From Bacteroidales bacterium (lineage in GTDB: Bacteria > Bacteroidota > Bacteroidia > Bacteroidales > UBA932): DNA of 41,736 nt. Below are positions 34,399 to 41,736 of the stretch, one piece after another; position 1 is the stretch's first letter, and every line of letters starts with the position of its first letter. Where the stretch lies: NCBI GenBank assembly GCA_017501525.1, contig JAFVWT010000001.1, positions 1 to 41,736 on the forward strand, given 5' to 3'. The translations under genes were made by a program, and so were the position numbers. Below the pieces are notes generated by a model, which saw only the letters and a program-made list of their open reading frames with translations, ran no database searches and was not told where the DNA came from.

Positions 34399-35448
34399 TT
34401 AGAATACTTTGAAACCAACTGCTTTCTTAGCGAGTGATAGGGTTGCTGATGCACTTTCACGAGCTTTGTCGCGCCCCATTTGTGTGACTTTTCTCAAGTA
34501 GTCGGTGTCATTGTATACTGCGTCAATCTTTTCTCTGATAGGGAGTGTCACTTTGCAGATGTCTGCTGCAAGTTGTTTTTTCATATCTCCATATCTTATT
34601 GAACAATCGTTGTATTTTTCTTTGAAGAATTCTACAGTTGAGGGGTCAGATACCAGATTCATAAGTGTGAATAGATTGTTGATATATTCCGGCATAGGTG
34701 AATTTGGTTCTGTCGGACCTGAATCGGTCAAGGCACGCATTACCTTTTTTGTGATGGTTTTCTCATCGTCATAAAGGTATATTCCATTTCCTTCACTTTT
34801 CCCCATTTTTCCGCTACCGTCAAGCCCTGGAACTTTAATCAATTCATTTCCAAAGTTGAATGCTTTAGGTTCGGGAAATATCTCCTCGCCATACATATTA
34901 TTGAATCTGCGTGCGAGAACTCTTGCATATTCAAGGTGTTGCTCCTGATCCTTTCCGACGGGAACATAGTTTGCTCTGTGTATGAGAATATCTGCCGCCA
35001 TTAGTACGGGGTAAGTCAGCAGTCCTGCATTGATGTTTATCCCTTCATCATCGTGATCATCGTAAGAGATTTCGTTCACTGCTTTGTTCCTCGCTTTAGC
35101 TTTTGCAAGTCTTACCTTGTCTTTAAATGAGGTTGTCCTCTCAAGCTCTCCTTTGTATGCCAACATATTAAGAAGTACATACAATTCACTTACTTCAGGG
35201 ACATCGCTTTGTACAAATAGTGTAGAACTCTCAGGGTCAAGTCCTGCTGCAATATATTCAGCCAGGATTGTCCGCACACTTCTATGAAAATCCTCCGGAT
35301 GCGGATGGGTTGTCAAAGAGTGGAGGTCTGCTATGAAGAAGTAGCAGTTGTAAGTATTTTGTATCTTTACAAAGTTTCTTAACGCACCAAAGTAATTACC
35401 TAAATGCAGGTGTCCTGTGGAGCGTATTCCGCTAAGTACTGTTTCCAT
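34399..35448 (-). CDS. trpS: Tryptophanyl-tRNA synthetase
   Basis: A 349-residue class I synthetase that charges tRNA-Trp. HIGH-type motif is TGHLHLGNYFGA (residues 12-23), KMSKS-type is KMGKSEGN, and MAADILIHRANYVPVGKDQEQHLEYAR is the tryptophan-pocket region. Length and layout are ordinary for Bacteroidota. It is on the same strand as recA, whose stop is 67 nt upstream, and may be read through from it. No T-box or leader peptide is seen. Confidence 0.96.
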   Translation of the reverse strand: METVLSGIRSTGHLHLGNYFGALRNFVKIQNTYNCYFFIADLHSLTTHPHPEDFHRSVRTILAEYIAAGLDPESSTLFVQSDVPEVSELYVLLNMLAYKGELERTTSFKDKVRLAKAKARNKAVNEISYDDHDDEGININAGLLTYPVLMAADILIHRANYVPVGKDQEQHLEYARVLARRFNNMYGEEIFPEPKAFNFGNELIKVPGLDGSGKMGKSEGNGIYLYDDEKTITKKVMRALTDSGPTEPNSPMPEYINNLFTLMNLVSDPSTVEFFKEKYNDCSIRYGDMKKQLAADICKVTLPIREKIDAVYNDTDYLRKVTQMGRDKARESASATLSLAKKAVGFKVF

Positions 35449-35515
35449 TTTGTCTGAATTTGTTAGAATGAGTTTATAGAACTTTTTATAACTCTTCTAT
35501 AGGGTTATAGTGTGA

Positions 35516-36553
35516 TTAGTCTTCTTTACTCTCTTTTATGGCCTCCCTTATTCTGAGGTCGATCTCTTCAGTCAGTTCGGGGTTGTCTGCTAATAGTCTT
35601 TTGACAGCATCTCTTCCTTGAGCCAATTTGCTCTCATTGTAGCTGAACCATGATCCGCTCTTCTTGATCACATCAAATTCTACACCCAAATCAACGATTT
35701 CACCGATTCTTGAAATACCTTCTCCGAATACAATGTCAAACTCTGCTTTACGGAAAGGAGGTGCCATCTTGTTTTTTACAATTTTAGCTCTTGTCCGGTT
35801 ACCTGTTGCATCTTCGCCATCTTTAAGTTGGGTAACTTTACGGACATCAATTCTGACAGATGCATAGAATTTCAATGCATTACCCCCCGTTGTCGTTTCG
35901 GGATTTCCAAACATAATGCCTATTTTCTCACGAAGTTGGTTGATGAATATGCAGCAAGTATTTGTTTTGGAAATGTTTGCTGTGAGTTTTCTAAGTGCCT
36001 GACTCATAAGGCGGGCTTGGAGACCCACTTTATTGTCACCCATCTCTCCTTCAATTTCTGCTTTTGGGGTTAATGCTGCAACTGAGTCAACTACTATGAT
36101 GTCAATTGCTCCGCTTCTGATAAGGTTGTCTGCAATTTCAAGAGCTTGTTCGCCATTGTCGGGTTGAGATATGAGCAATGTGTCAATATCTACGCCGAGA
36201 TTTTTTGCGTAAGTTCTGTCAAATGCGTGCTCAGCATCTATGATTGCTGCAATTCCTCCATTTTTTTGAGCTTCAGCAATAGCGTGGATTGCTAAAGTGG
36301 TTTTACCGCTAGATTCGGGGCCATATATTTCAATGACTCTTCCCCGAGGGTATCCCCCTATACCTAATGCATGGTCTAATGCTATTGAACCAGAAGGTAT
36401 TACAGACACTTCTGCTTCAGGAGCATCACCCATCTTCATTATTGCACCTTTACCAAAGTCTTTTTCGATTTTATCTAATGTGGCCTGTAATGCCTTTAGT
36501 TTGGCCGCATTGTTGTTGGCCGCCGCTTCATTCATTCCTATCTCTTTTGCCAT
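35516..36553 (-). CDS. recA: DNA recombinase RecA
   Basis: A 345-residue recombinase that forms filaments on single-stranded DNA for strand exchange and SOS induction. Walker A is GPESSGKTT (78-86), Walker B is [23 protein letters not shown]1/L2 are [15 protein letters not shown] and [26 protein letters not shown]. Full length. A perfect promoter lies right upstream (36571-36602), next to composite repeat copy 4. RecX is encoded elsewhere (38362), beyond the repeat on the other strand. Confidence 0.98.
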   Translation of the reverse strand: MAKEIGMNEAAANNNAAKLKALQATLDKIEKDFGKGAIMKMGDAPEAEVSVIPSGSIALDHALGIGGYPRGRVIEIYGPESSGKTTLAIHAIAEAQKNGGIAAIIDAEHAFDRTYAKNLGVDIDTLLISQPDNGEQALEIADNLIRSGAIDIIVVDSVAALTPKAEIEGEMGDNKVGLQARLMSQALRKLTANISKTNTCCIFINQLREKIGIMFGNPETTTGGNALKFYASVRIDVRKVTQLKDGEDATGNRTRAKIVKNKMAPPFRKAEFDIVFGEGISRIGEIVDLGVEFDVIKKSGSWFSYNESKLAQGRDAVKRLLADNPELTEEIDLRIREAIKESKED

Positions 36554-36570
36554 AATCTTTAAAATTTATG

Positions 36571-36602
36571 CAAATATACGTAACAAGCGAGTGAAAAGCA
36601 AA
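36571..36602 (-). promoter_or_regulatory. recA promoter
   Basis: Minus strand: TTTG (36602-36599), 20 nt, TATATTTG (36578-36571). It lies 18 nt upstream of the ATG. The repeat begins about 8 nt beyond the -33 box. I see no LexA-like palindrome. Confidence 0.75.
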
Positions 36603-36609
36603 GTGTCAA

Positions 36610-37133
36610 CTTTGATTTTTGCAACGAGCGCATAGGAGCGCAGCGACCAAAGCCCCCTTAAAAGGGGGTTTGGGGGTTGTAGAAAAGAAGGAAGCGGCAA
36701 AGCCGCGACCCTTCGAAAAGCCCAATACCACCTCCCTCAGTCCCAACCACCACCTCCAAGGTAAAACCACTTACCTCCCACCAACCAGACCCCCAAAGGA
36801 AAATCGACCGTCATAGCTTTGATTTTTATTATTCAGAGATTCCGAGATCCCCGATCGGGGTCGGGGATGACAACATCACATTTATTGACCATTTACAAAC
36901 AAACCCAAAAGCAAAACATAGGAGCGCAGCGACCAAAGCCCCCTTAAAAGGGGGTCTGGGGGTTGTAAAAGAGAAGGAAGCGGCAAAGCCGCGACCCTTC
37001 GAAAAGCCCAATACCACCTCCCTCAGTCCCAACCACCACCTCCAAGGTAAAACCACTTACCTCCCGCCAACCAGACACCCAAAGGAAAATCGACCGCCAC
37101 AGCTTTGATTTTCCTTGGCAGGGCAGGTAGTAC
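36610..37133 (-). repeat. Composite intergenic repeat, copy 4: inverted tandem pair
   Basis: Two tandem core units with a period of 286 bp (GGAGCGCAGCG at 36635 and 36921), in opposite orientation to copies 1-3, with the start of a further unit at 36610-36621. Each holds the GCGGC..GCCGC and CCCCC/GGGGG-type hairpins; one ATCCCCGA..TCGGGGAT palindrome lies at about 36846-36868. The tandem tail and common right end are absent. It separates the divergent genes recA and rlmN. Open frames here are not conserved between units. Confidence 0.85.
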
Positions 37134-37176
37134 AAGGGTACAGAACCTAATTTCCTACTCCAAGTGAAGAAAAAAA

Positions 37177-37207
37177 TTTCCAAATTGTTCTGATTCGGCT
37201 AACTTTG
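37177..37207 (+). promoter_or_regulatory. Possible rlmN promoter
   Basis: TTTC (37177-37180, one off TTTG), 19 nt, TAACTTTG (37200-37207), giving a leader of about 105 nt. Confidence 0.45.
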
Positions 37208-37318
37208 TAGATTGTCAATGAGATTGTTTTGACCTTAAATAAAACAGAAATAAGGAAATGGCCGGTGGGGGTTGAGTGGTTCAGGTGAATTTACGGCTGT
37301 TTCAAAATATAAAAGGCT

Positions 37319-38365
37319 ATGCTTAAGTTAATAGGAAATACATTAGAGGAACTTAAAGTGATTTGTGCGGAGGTGGGACTGCCGACTTATGCCGCAAAGC
37401 AGATAGCAGATTGGATTTATAAGAAAAAGGTGCGTCAGATAGACCAGATGACTAACATATCAAAAGCTTTCAGAGAAAAACTCTCTGAAAAATATGAAGT
37501 GGGAAGGGTCGCATACGCAGATGTGGTAATCTCATCTGATGGTACAAAAAAATATCTTTTTCCGATAGAGAGGGAAGGTGGCGCAAAACTTTACGGGATA
37601 GAGGCAGTTATGATTCCCGATAAAGAGAGGGCTACCCTATGTGTCTCCTCTCAGCCTGGTTGTAGGATGGCCTGTAAATTTTGTATGACCGGCCGTCAAG
37701 GATATCACGGCAGTCTGGATGCATCTGAAATAATAAATCAGTATTTGGAAGTGGATGAGTGTGAACAGCTTACCAATACTGTATTTATGGGAATGGGTGA
37801 GCCTTTGGACAATTGGGATAATGTGAAGAAAGTGATAGAGATATTGACAGCCGATTATGGATTCGGATGGAGTCCCAAAAGGATAACTCTCTCTACTATC
37901 GGGGTCAATAGTTCGAAAGATGGGGGTGTATCTCCCCTTAAGAGATTTCTTGACGAGTGCAGTTGCCATTTGGCGGTGAGTCTTCATAATCCTTTTGGAA
38001 ATGAGAGAGTTGAACTGATGCCTATGGAGAAGCCATTTCCTATTGAACAGACTATAGGTTTGATTAAACAATACGATTTTACAGGGCAGCGCAGGGTCAG
38101 CTTCGAGTACATTATGTTTGCAGGAGTCAATGATACAAAAAGGCACGCAGATGCACTGATAAGAATGTTGAGAGGACTTGAATGTCGGATGAACCTAATC
38201 CGTTTCCATAAGATTCCCGATTCCGATTTGGCTCCCTCTCCAATCCCTGTAATAGAGGCGTTTAAGAGCAGACTTAACGATGCAGGGCTTTTGACCACTT
38301 TGAGGGCTTCAAGAGGGGAAGATATTTTAGCAGCGTGTGGTATGCTCAGTGGTAAGAAGAAATGA
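37319..38365 (+). CDS. rlmN: 23S rRNA (A2503-C2)/tRNA (A37-C2) methyltransferase RlmN
   Basis: A 348-residue radical SAM enzyme that methylates A2503 of 23S rRNA and A37 of some tRNAs. The cluster motif is CRMACKFC (Cys115, 119, 122), with MGMGEPLDNWDNV, ITLSTIGV and LAVSLHNP. The two catalytic cysteines are likely Cys108 (TLCVSSQ) and the C-terminal Cys near residue 342 (ILAACGML). The last four bases overlap the start of recX. Confidence 0.96.
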   Translation: MLKLIGNTLEELKVICAEVGLPTYAAKQIADWIYKKKVRQIDQMTNISKAFREKLSEKYEVGRVAYADVVISSDGTKKYLFPIEREGGAKLYGIEAVMIPDKERATLCVSSQPGCRMACKFCMTGRQGYHGSLDASEIINQYLEVDECEQLTNTVFMGMGEPLDNWDNVKKVIEILTADYGFGWSPKRITLSTIGVNSSKDGGVSPLKRFLDECSCHLAVSLHNPFGNERVELMPMEKPFPIEQTIGLIKQYDFTGQRRVSFEYIMFAGVNDTKRHADALIRMLRGLECRMNLIRFHKIPDSDLAPSPIPVIEAFKSRLNDAGLLTTLRASRGEDILAACGMLSGKKK

Positions 38366-38835
38366 TAAAAAGTGTAGAAGAGATTCTTGCGAGGATGACA
38401 AGGCAGTGCTCATTAAGGGAGTATTGTCAATGGGATATAAGACAGAAACTCAGGAAGTTGGATCTGCCCGAAGATAAGGCTGAAGAGGTGATATCTATCC
38501 TCATAAGAGATGGGTATCTCTCGGATGAGAGGTATACGAGGGCTTATATGTCGGACAAATCTACATTGTCCGGGTGGGGAAAGGAGAAAATATTTTTCCA
38601 TTTAAGAGGCAAGTATATCTCTTATGAGGTTTTGGAACGGATCTGGGAGGAGTTTGAGCAAGATTCCAGACGTCTTGACAAGATGAGGAGTGTTATAGCC
38701 AACAAATGGAACTCCCTATCAAAGGAGGAGCCTCAAAAAAGGGTCGAGAAGACCTTGAGATTTGCTATCGGACGGGGATTTTGTTACAACCAATCGATGG
38801 CAGTGATTAAAGATTTAAAAACCGGGAATATGTAA
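38362..38835 (+). CDS. recX: Regulatory protein RecX
   Basis: A 157-residue protein of three-helix repeats: LARMTRQCSLREYCQWDIRQKLRKLDLPEDKAEEVISILIRDGYLSDERYTRAYM is the family signature. RecX blocks RecA filament growth. It overlaps rlmN by 4 nt (ATGA) and is likely co-translated. It is about 1.8 kb from recA and on the other strand, so its supply is tied to rlmN, not recA. Confidence 0.92.
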   Translation: MIKSVEEILARMTRQCSLREYCQWDIRQKLRKLDLPEDKAEEVISILIRDGYLSDERYTRAYMSDKSTLSGWGKEKIFFHLRGKYISYEVLERIWEEFEQDSRRLDKMRSVIANKWNSLSKEEPQKRVEKTLRFAIGRGFCYNQSMAVIKDLKTGNM

Positions 38836-38901
38836 TTTCATCAATAGTGGAACTGATAAAATTCCATAGAGTTACAGAATCCCCTAAACAATATTCAGCA
38901 G

Positions 38902-39988
38902 ATGGTTACCATAGAACAGGTAAAGGACTTGCATCAGCGTATCGATACGTTGGGGAGGTGTCTTTGACATCCCAGCAAGGAGAGAAAAGGTAGAACAAAT
39001 GAAGCAGCATAGCACTGCACCTGAATTTTGGGATGATCCTAAAGAGGCGGAGCAATATCTTAAAAAACTCTCTTCCGAGAGGTTTTGGGTAGATGCTTTT
39101 GATACGATCATTACGGGCAAAGATGATTTGGAGGTGTTGTTGGAGTTTGCAAAAGAGGACCCTTCAGCCGAGGGGGATAGCGAAAGTGCATTTGTAGAAC
39201 TGTTGGGAAAAGTAGAGGATCTCGAGCTTAGAAATATGTTGGGAGAGGAGGGAGATTCTTTAGGTGCTTTGCTCAAAATAAATTCCGGAGCAGGTGGTAC
39301 AGAGAGTAATGATTGGTCTTCAATGCTTATGAGGATGTATATCCGTTGGGGAGAGAGAAATAATTATAAGGTTACCGTTACGGAACTTCTTGAGGGGGAT
39401 GAGGCGGGTATAAAGTCTGTAACACTTCAATTTGAGGGGGATTATGCTTTTGGATACCTTAAAGGGGAAAGTGGTGTTCATAGGCTGGTAAGGATTTCTC
39501 CGTTTAATGCTCAGGGAAAGAGGCAGACTACTTTTTCTTCGGTGTTTGTATATCCGTTGGTGGATGAGACGATAGAAATAGAGATTAATCCTGCTGATTT
39601 GGAGTGGGATACATATCGCTCTTCTGGCGCAGGAGGACAGAATGTCAATAAGGTGGAAACAGGAGTCAGGGTCCGCCATATCCCCACAGGAATTGTTGTT
39701 GAGAATACTGAGACTCGTTCACAATTGGACAATCGCCAGAATGCACTGAGAATACTTAAGTCGCATCTGTATGATTTGGAATTGAAAAAACGTCAGGAGA
39801 AAAGGGCTGAACTTGAAGGTAAGAAAAAGAAGATAGAGTGGGGTTCCCAGATACGGAGCTATGTCCTTCATCCATATAAGATGGTAAAAGATCTGAGGAC
39901 TTCTTATGAAACATCAGATACTCAGGGTGTTTTAGATGGTGATTTGAATCCATTCATGAAAAAATATCTTATGGAAGGTGCCGAATAG
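38902..39988 (+). CDS. prfB: Peptide chain release factor 2 with programmed +1 frameshift
   Basis: RF2 reads UAA and UGA. The first 21 codons run from ATG 38902 in frame 0 to CTT, then TGA at 38965-38967; a +1 slip on CTT-TGA-C resumes as GAC and continues to 39988, about 361 residues in all. A Shine-Dalgarno-like GGGGAGG stands three bases before CTT, as in the classic site. Motifs: SPF anticodon-like tripeptide in RISPFNAQGKR and GGQ in SGAGGQNVNKVET. RF2 level controls its own synthesis through this site. The start at 38999 would skip the regulatory segment and is rejected. Confidence 0.95.
38955..38968 (+). promoter_or_regulatory. prfB +1 programmed frameshift site
   Basis: GGGGAGG-TGT-CTT-TGA-C: internal SD-like element, slippery CTT and in-frame UGA followed by C, the context that favours slow termination and +1 slippage. 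Confidence 0.92.
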
Positions 39989-40001
39989 AGGTTCTTGTGA
40001 A

Positions 40002-40135
40002 ACCCCTGAGCACACATATCGTTATTTAACGCAGTGGACTTTTGTTTTTTGCGCTTAGGGGTAATTGTGACTCTACCGCCGGGCACATGTCTTTATGTTA
40101 TGTGATATGTACTCATGATTACCGTGCTTAGGGGT
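40002..40135 (+). repeat. Upstream 134-bp repeat: two 61-bp units with a 12-bp spacer
   Basis: Unit 1 is 40002-40062 (ACCCCTGAGCAC ... GCGCTTAGGGGT), the spacer is 12 bp and unit 2 is 40075-40135 (ACCGCCGGGCAC ... GTGCTTAGGGGT). Ends of each unit are inverted copies of each other (10/12 and about 8/12 matches). Unit 1 has a diverged interior; unit 2 matches the downstream units. Confidence 0.88.
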
Positions 40136-40154
40136 AATAATGATTTGGAAAATT

Positions 40155-40185
40155 TTTGACAATTGTGATTAATTTGCAATCTTTG
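40155..40185 (+). promoter_or_regulatory. Probable RAYT promoter with flanking inverted repeat
   Basis: TTTG (40155-40158), 19 nt, AATCTTTG (40178-40185, one base off TAnnTTTG). A perfect inverted repeat TTGTGATT / AATCACAA (40163-40170 and 40189-40196) brackets the -7 box, a good place for an operator. Confidence 0.5.
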
Positions 40186-40345
40186 TACAATCACAAGTGT
40201 GTTTTTTAAAGGAGTCAGAAAGAGGTACTGTCTTAAGAAATCAAGTATCGGAGGTGCTTTCAATTGTTGGCTTGACAGATTAGTGGGGGCACAGTTTCTG
40301 TAGTATCGGCAGTGACCTCAGTTTAATTTTATATGAAGGGAAGAT

Positions 40346-41221
40346 ATGGAGGGTATGGGTTCTATCGGATATTTTCATGTTTGTACAGACGGAAGATCGC
40401 TTCCATGGATGTTTCAAGATGAAAGTGATTTCATTGCGGGAGTTAATCGTATTGGTATTTGTTATTTACGCACTAATGCAAAGGTTATTGCATATGTTCT
40501 TATGGATAATCATGTCCATTTTGTTTTGCGGGGGACAATGTCTCAGTGTAAAGCATTCATAACTTTATATAAGCAGTTGACAGGTACTTGGATTTATCTT
40601 AAATATGGTATAAACAAATTCTTGAAGCAGCTTCCGACAAATATATTGCTGCTTGAAACTCAGGAGAGACTTCTTAATACTATTTCGTATATTGATAGAA
40701 ATCCTATAATTGCAGGTTATAAATATCTTCCGACAGAATATTTATGGGGTTCTGCCCGCTATGTTTTCAAGGAATCGCAAGGAGATAACCATGCCAACCC
40801 ATTGACTGATTTATCGTGCAGATTTCAGAGGAAGTTATTGGGTACAAGAATTGTTATTCCTGGAAATTGGCGAATAGACAATAAAGGTATGCTTTGTCCT
40901 GAATCCTTCATAGATGCTTCTGTAATAGAATCTTATTTTAAGACGCCGGCTCGGTATTCATACTTCTTGTCTAAGAAATTGGAGGGCATTGTCGAGCAAG
41001 AACTTGAGTTCTCACAGAAGACATTTATTCCTGATATTGAGTTACGCAAGATAGTTAGAAAGATTGCTTCTGAGGACTACGGTAAAGATAGTGTTGCTGA
41101 GTTAGATGTTAATGCCAGGTTATCAATCGCAAGAAGACTCAGGTATCGGTATGCTGCTACATTAAAACAGATATCTAGAATGGTTTATCTTGATAAAACT
41201 GCTTTAGAAGGTTTTATATAG
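40346..41221 (+). CDS. REP-associated tyrosine transposase (RAYT, Y1/IS200-like)
   Basis: A 291-residue single-strand DNA transposase relative. The HUH motif is VLMDNHVHFVL (His56, His58), preceded by FHVCTDGRSLPWMF and followed by the likely catalytic tyrosine in SYIDRNPIIAGY (Tyr115) and the RAYT-type EYLWGSARYVF (131-141). The C-terminal 80 residues are helical and basic, ending in an HTH-like ATLKQISRMVYLDKTALEGF. RAYTs cut and join REP hairpins and are usually single-copy domesticated genes. Two 134-bp repeats flank it in direct orientation. The start is either 40346 or 40355; neither has an ideal Shine-Dalgarno. Confidence 0.9.
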   Translation: MEGMGSIGYFHVCTDGRSLPWMFQDESDFIAGVNRIGICYLRTNAKVIAYVLMDNHVHFVLRGTMSQCKAFITLYKQLTGTWIYLKYGINKFLKQLPTNILLLETQERLLNTISYIDRNPIIAGYKYLPTEYLWGSARYVFKESQGDNHANPLTDLSCRFQRKLLGTRIVIPGNWRIDNKGMLCPESFIDASVIESYFKTPARYSYFLSKKLEGIVEQELEFSQKTFIPDIELRKIVRKIASEDYGKDSVAELDVNARLSIARRLRYRYAATLKQISRMVYLDKTALEGFI

Positions 41222-41235
41222 TTTTTTGGTTGTAA

Positions 41236-41369
41236 ACCGCCGAGCACAGTTTTTTATGTTATATTATATATGCTCAAGGTTACCGTGCTTAGGGGTAGCT
41301 GTATCTCTACCGCCGAGCACAAGTTTTCATGTTATGTGATATATGCTCTGGGTTATAGTGCTTAGGGGT
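41236..41369 (+). repeat. Downstream 134-bp repeat: two 61-bp units with a 12-bp spacer
   Basis: Unit 3 is 41236-41296 and unit 4 is 41309-41369, both ACCGCCGAGCAC ... GTGCTTAGGGGT, 12 bp apart. Orientation and spacing equal the upstream pair. The first unit begins 14 nt after the transposase stop codon. Confidence 0.9.
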
Positions 41370-41736
41370 TGACTTGTTGGATCATCCTGTTTCTCTCGGA
41401 ATCGTAATTCCAATATTTTCCATGTGACAAATGTAATGTATATTCATTTATATTTGTTACTTTTATATGATTTGATAGGAAACATAAGATAAATAACATA
41501 AATCAGTTTTCAAATGTTTAAAGATGGAATACCCATAATGTACCAGCTGTTTTGTGTGAATTTTGCAAATAGAGAAAAACTGCATATCCTTGCAAAGTCA
41601 TAGGGGAATTCGTAGAAGGGATGACAACCCTTATCGCAATGCGATTACGAGCCCTGAAACAGTAAGTCGTGGTAGGACGATGTAATGGGTAGCGCGAAGT
41701 CCCCGCCCGCATCGCATCACACCGCAAGGCGTAAAC
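41370..41736. other. Unassigned window-end region, possible start of a structured element
   Basis: 41370-41550 is very AT-rich, with an inverted repeat GTGACAAAT / ATTTGTTAC (41424-41432 and 41452-41460). From about 41554 (GTGTG) the sequence changes to a GC-richer, structured-looking stretch with ATCGCA-A-TGCGAT (about 41635) and no conserved open frame. A group II intron 5' end (GUGYG) is one possibility; the window stops before it can be tested. Confidence 0.3.

Larger units (their letters stand above)
39989..40345 (+). other. RAYT leader region
   Basis: A 357-nt gene-free stretch with the upstream repeat pair (40002-40135), a promoter with an inverted repeat (40155-40196) and then about 150 nt of likely untranslated leader. 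Two GTATCGG motifs and a GAGGT-ACTG / CAGT-GACCTC pair hint at a fold in the leader, but I cannot assign a known RNA. Confidence 0.5.

Noticed and set aside
36829-37183. Two minus-strand frames in repeat copy 4
   Set aside because: They run through repeat hairpins and have no homology-like features beyond the repeat itself.
38965-38967. In-frame TGA as a sign that prfB is broken
   Set aside because: It is the programmed frameshift site, with SD-like element, CTT-TGA-C context and correct +1 continuation.
41518-41727. 69-codon minus-strand frame at the window end
   Set aside because: No recognisable motif, crosses the AT/GC boundary, and the region looks structural.
1-41736. tRNA, rRNA or known riboswitch
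   Set aside because: No T-loop, acceptor pairing or known aptamer core was found by eye in the intergenic regions.

Overview
The window looks like a chromosomal segment of a moderately AT-rich member of the Bacteroidales (Bacteroidota). The evidence is a FeoA-FeoB fusion, an EF-G paralogue of the Bacteroides EF-G2 type, a sigma-54 activator/LptE/TPR/SecG operon, PspC/PadR genes, a C10 (streptopain-family) lipoprotein peptidase, and several promoters with the Bacteroidota pattern TTTG-N19-21-TAnnTTTG. The genus cannot be fixed from the sequence alone.

Layout. 1-5128 is accessory. A C10 peptidase and an overlapping lipoprotein gene are followed by a collapsed second copy of the same pair, two tandem secreted barrel-like paralogues, a small remnant of one of them, and two large composite intergenic repeats. 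5129-9930 holds an SDR oxidoreductase and a phosphate block: a PiT transporter, a PhoB-like regulator and a kinase with no membrane segments. 9931-13254 has a third composite repeat, RNase HII and an EF-G paralogue whose catalytic His is replaced. 13265-18606 is a tight eight-gene minus-strand cluster: both halves of a split transketolase with two envelope genes between them, an ECF sigma factor, a putative anti-sigma protein, a Spy/CpxP-like protein and a LolD-like ATPase. 18695-27797 is mostly housekeeping and envelope: LepA, an OmpA/TPR-like lipoprotein, the sigma-54 activator-LptE-TPR-SecG operon and PspC-PadR-PspC. 27786-31761 is an iron/redox block: LuxR-type regulator, hemerythrin-like protein, FeoAB. 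32083-39988 contains a GH20 hexosaminidase, TrpS, RecA, an inverted tandem copy of the composite repeat, RlmN, RecX and RF2 (prfB) with its +1 programmed frameshift. 39989-41736 carries a REP-associated tyrosine transposase (RAYT) between paired repeats, then an unassigned, more GC-rich stretch cut by the window end.

The strongest candidate for an undescribed system is the RAYT locus. A single-domain HUH/Tyr protein lies between two 134-bp direct repeats. Each repeat is built from two 61-bp imperfect-palindrome units separated by exactly 12 bp, and the transposase promoter has an inverted repeat across its -7 box. The second is a modular repeat family at four loci, whose modules (a roughly 250-290 bp core, a 20-bp palindrome and a roughly 25-bp tandem tail) are present or absent independently. 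No tRNA, rRNA or CRISPR array was recognised.
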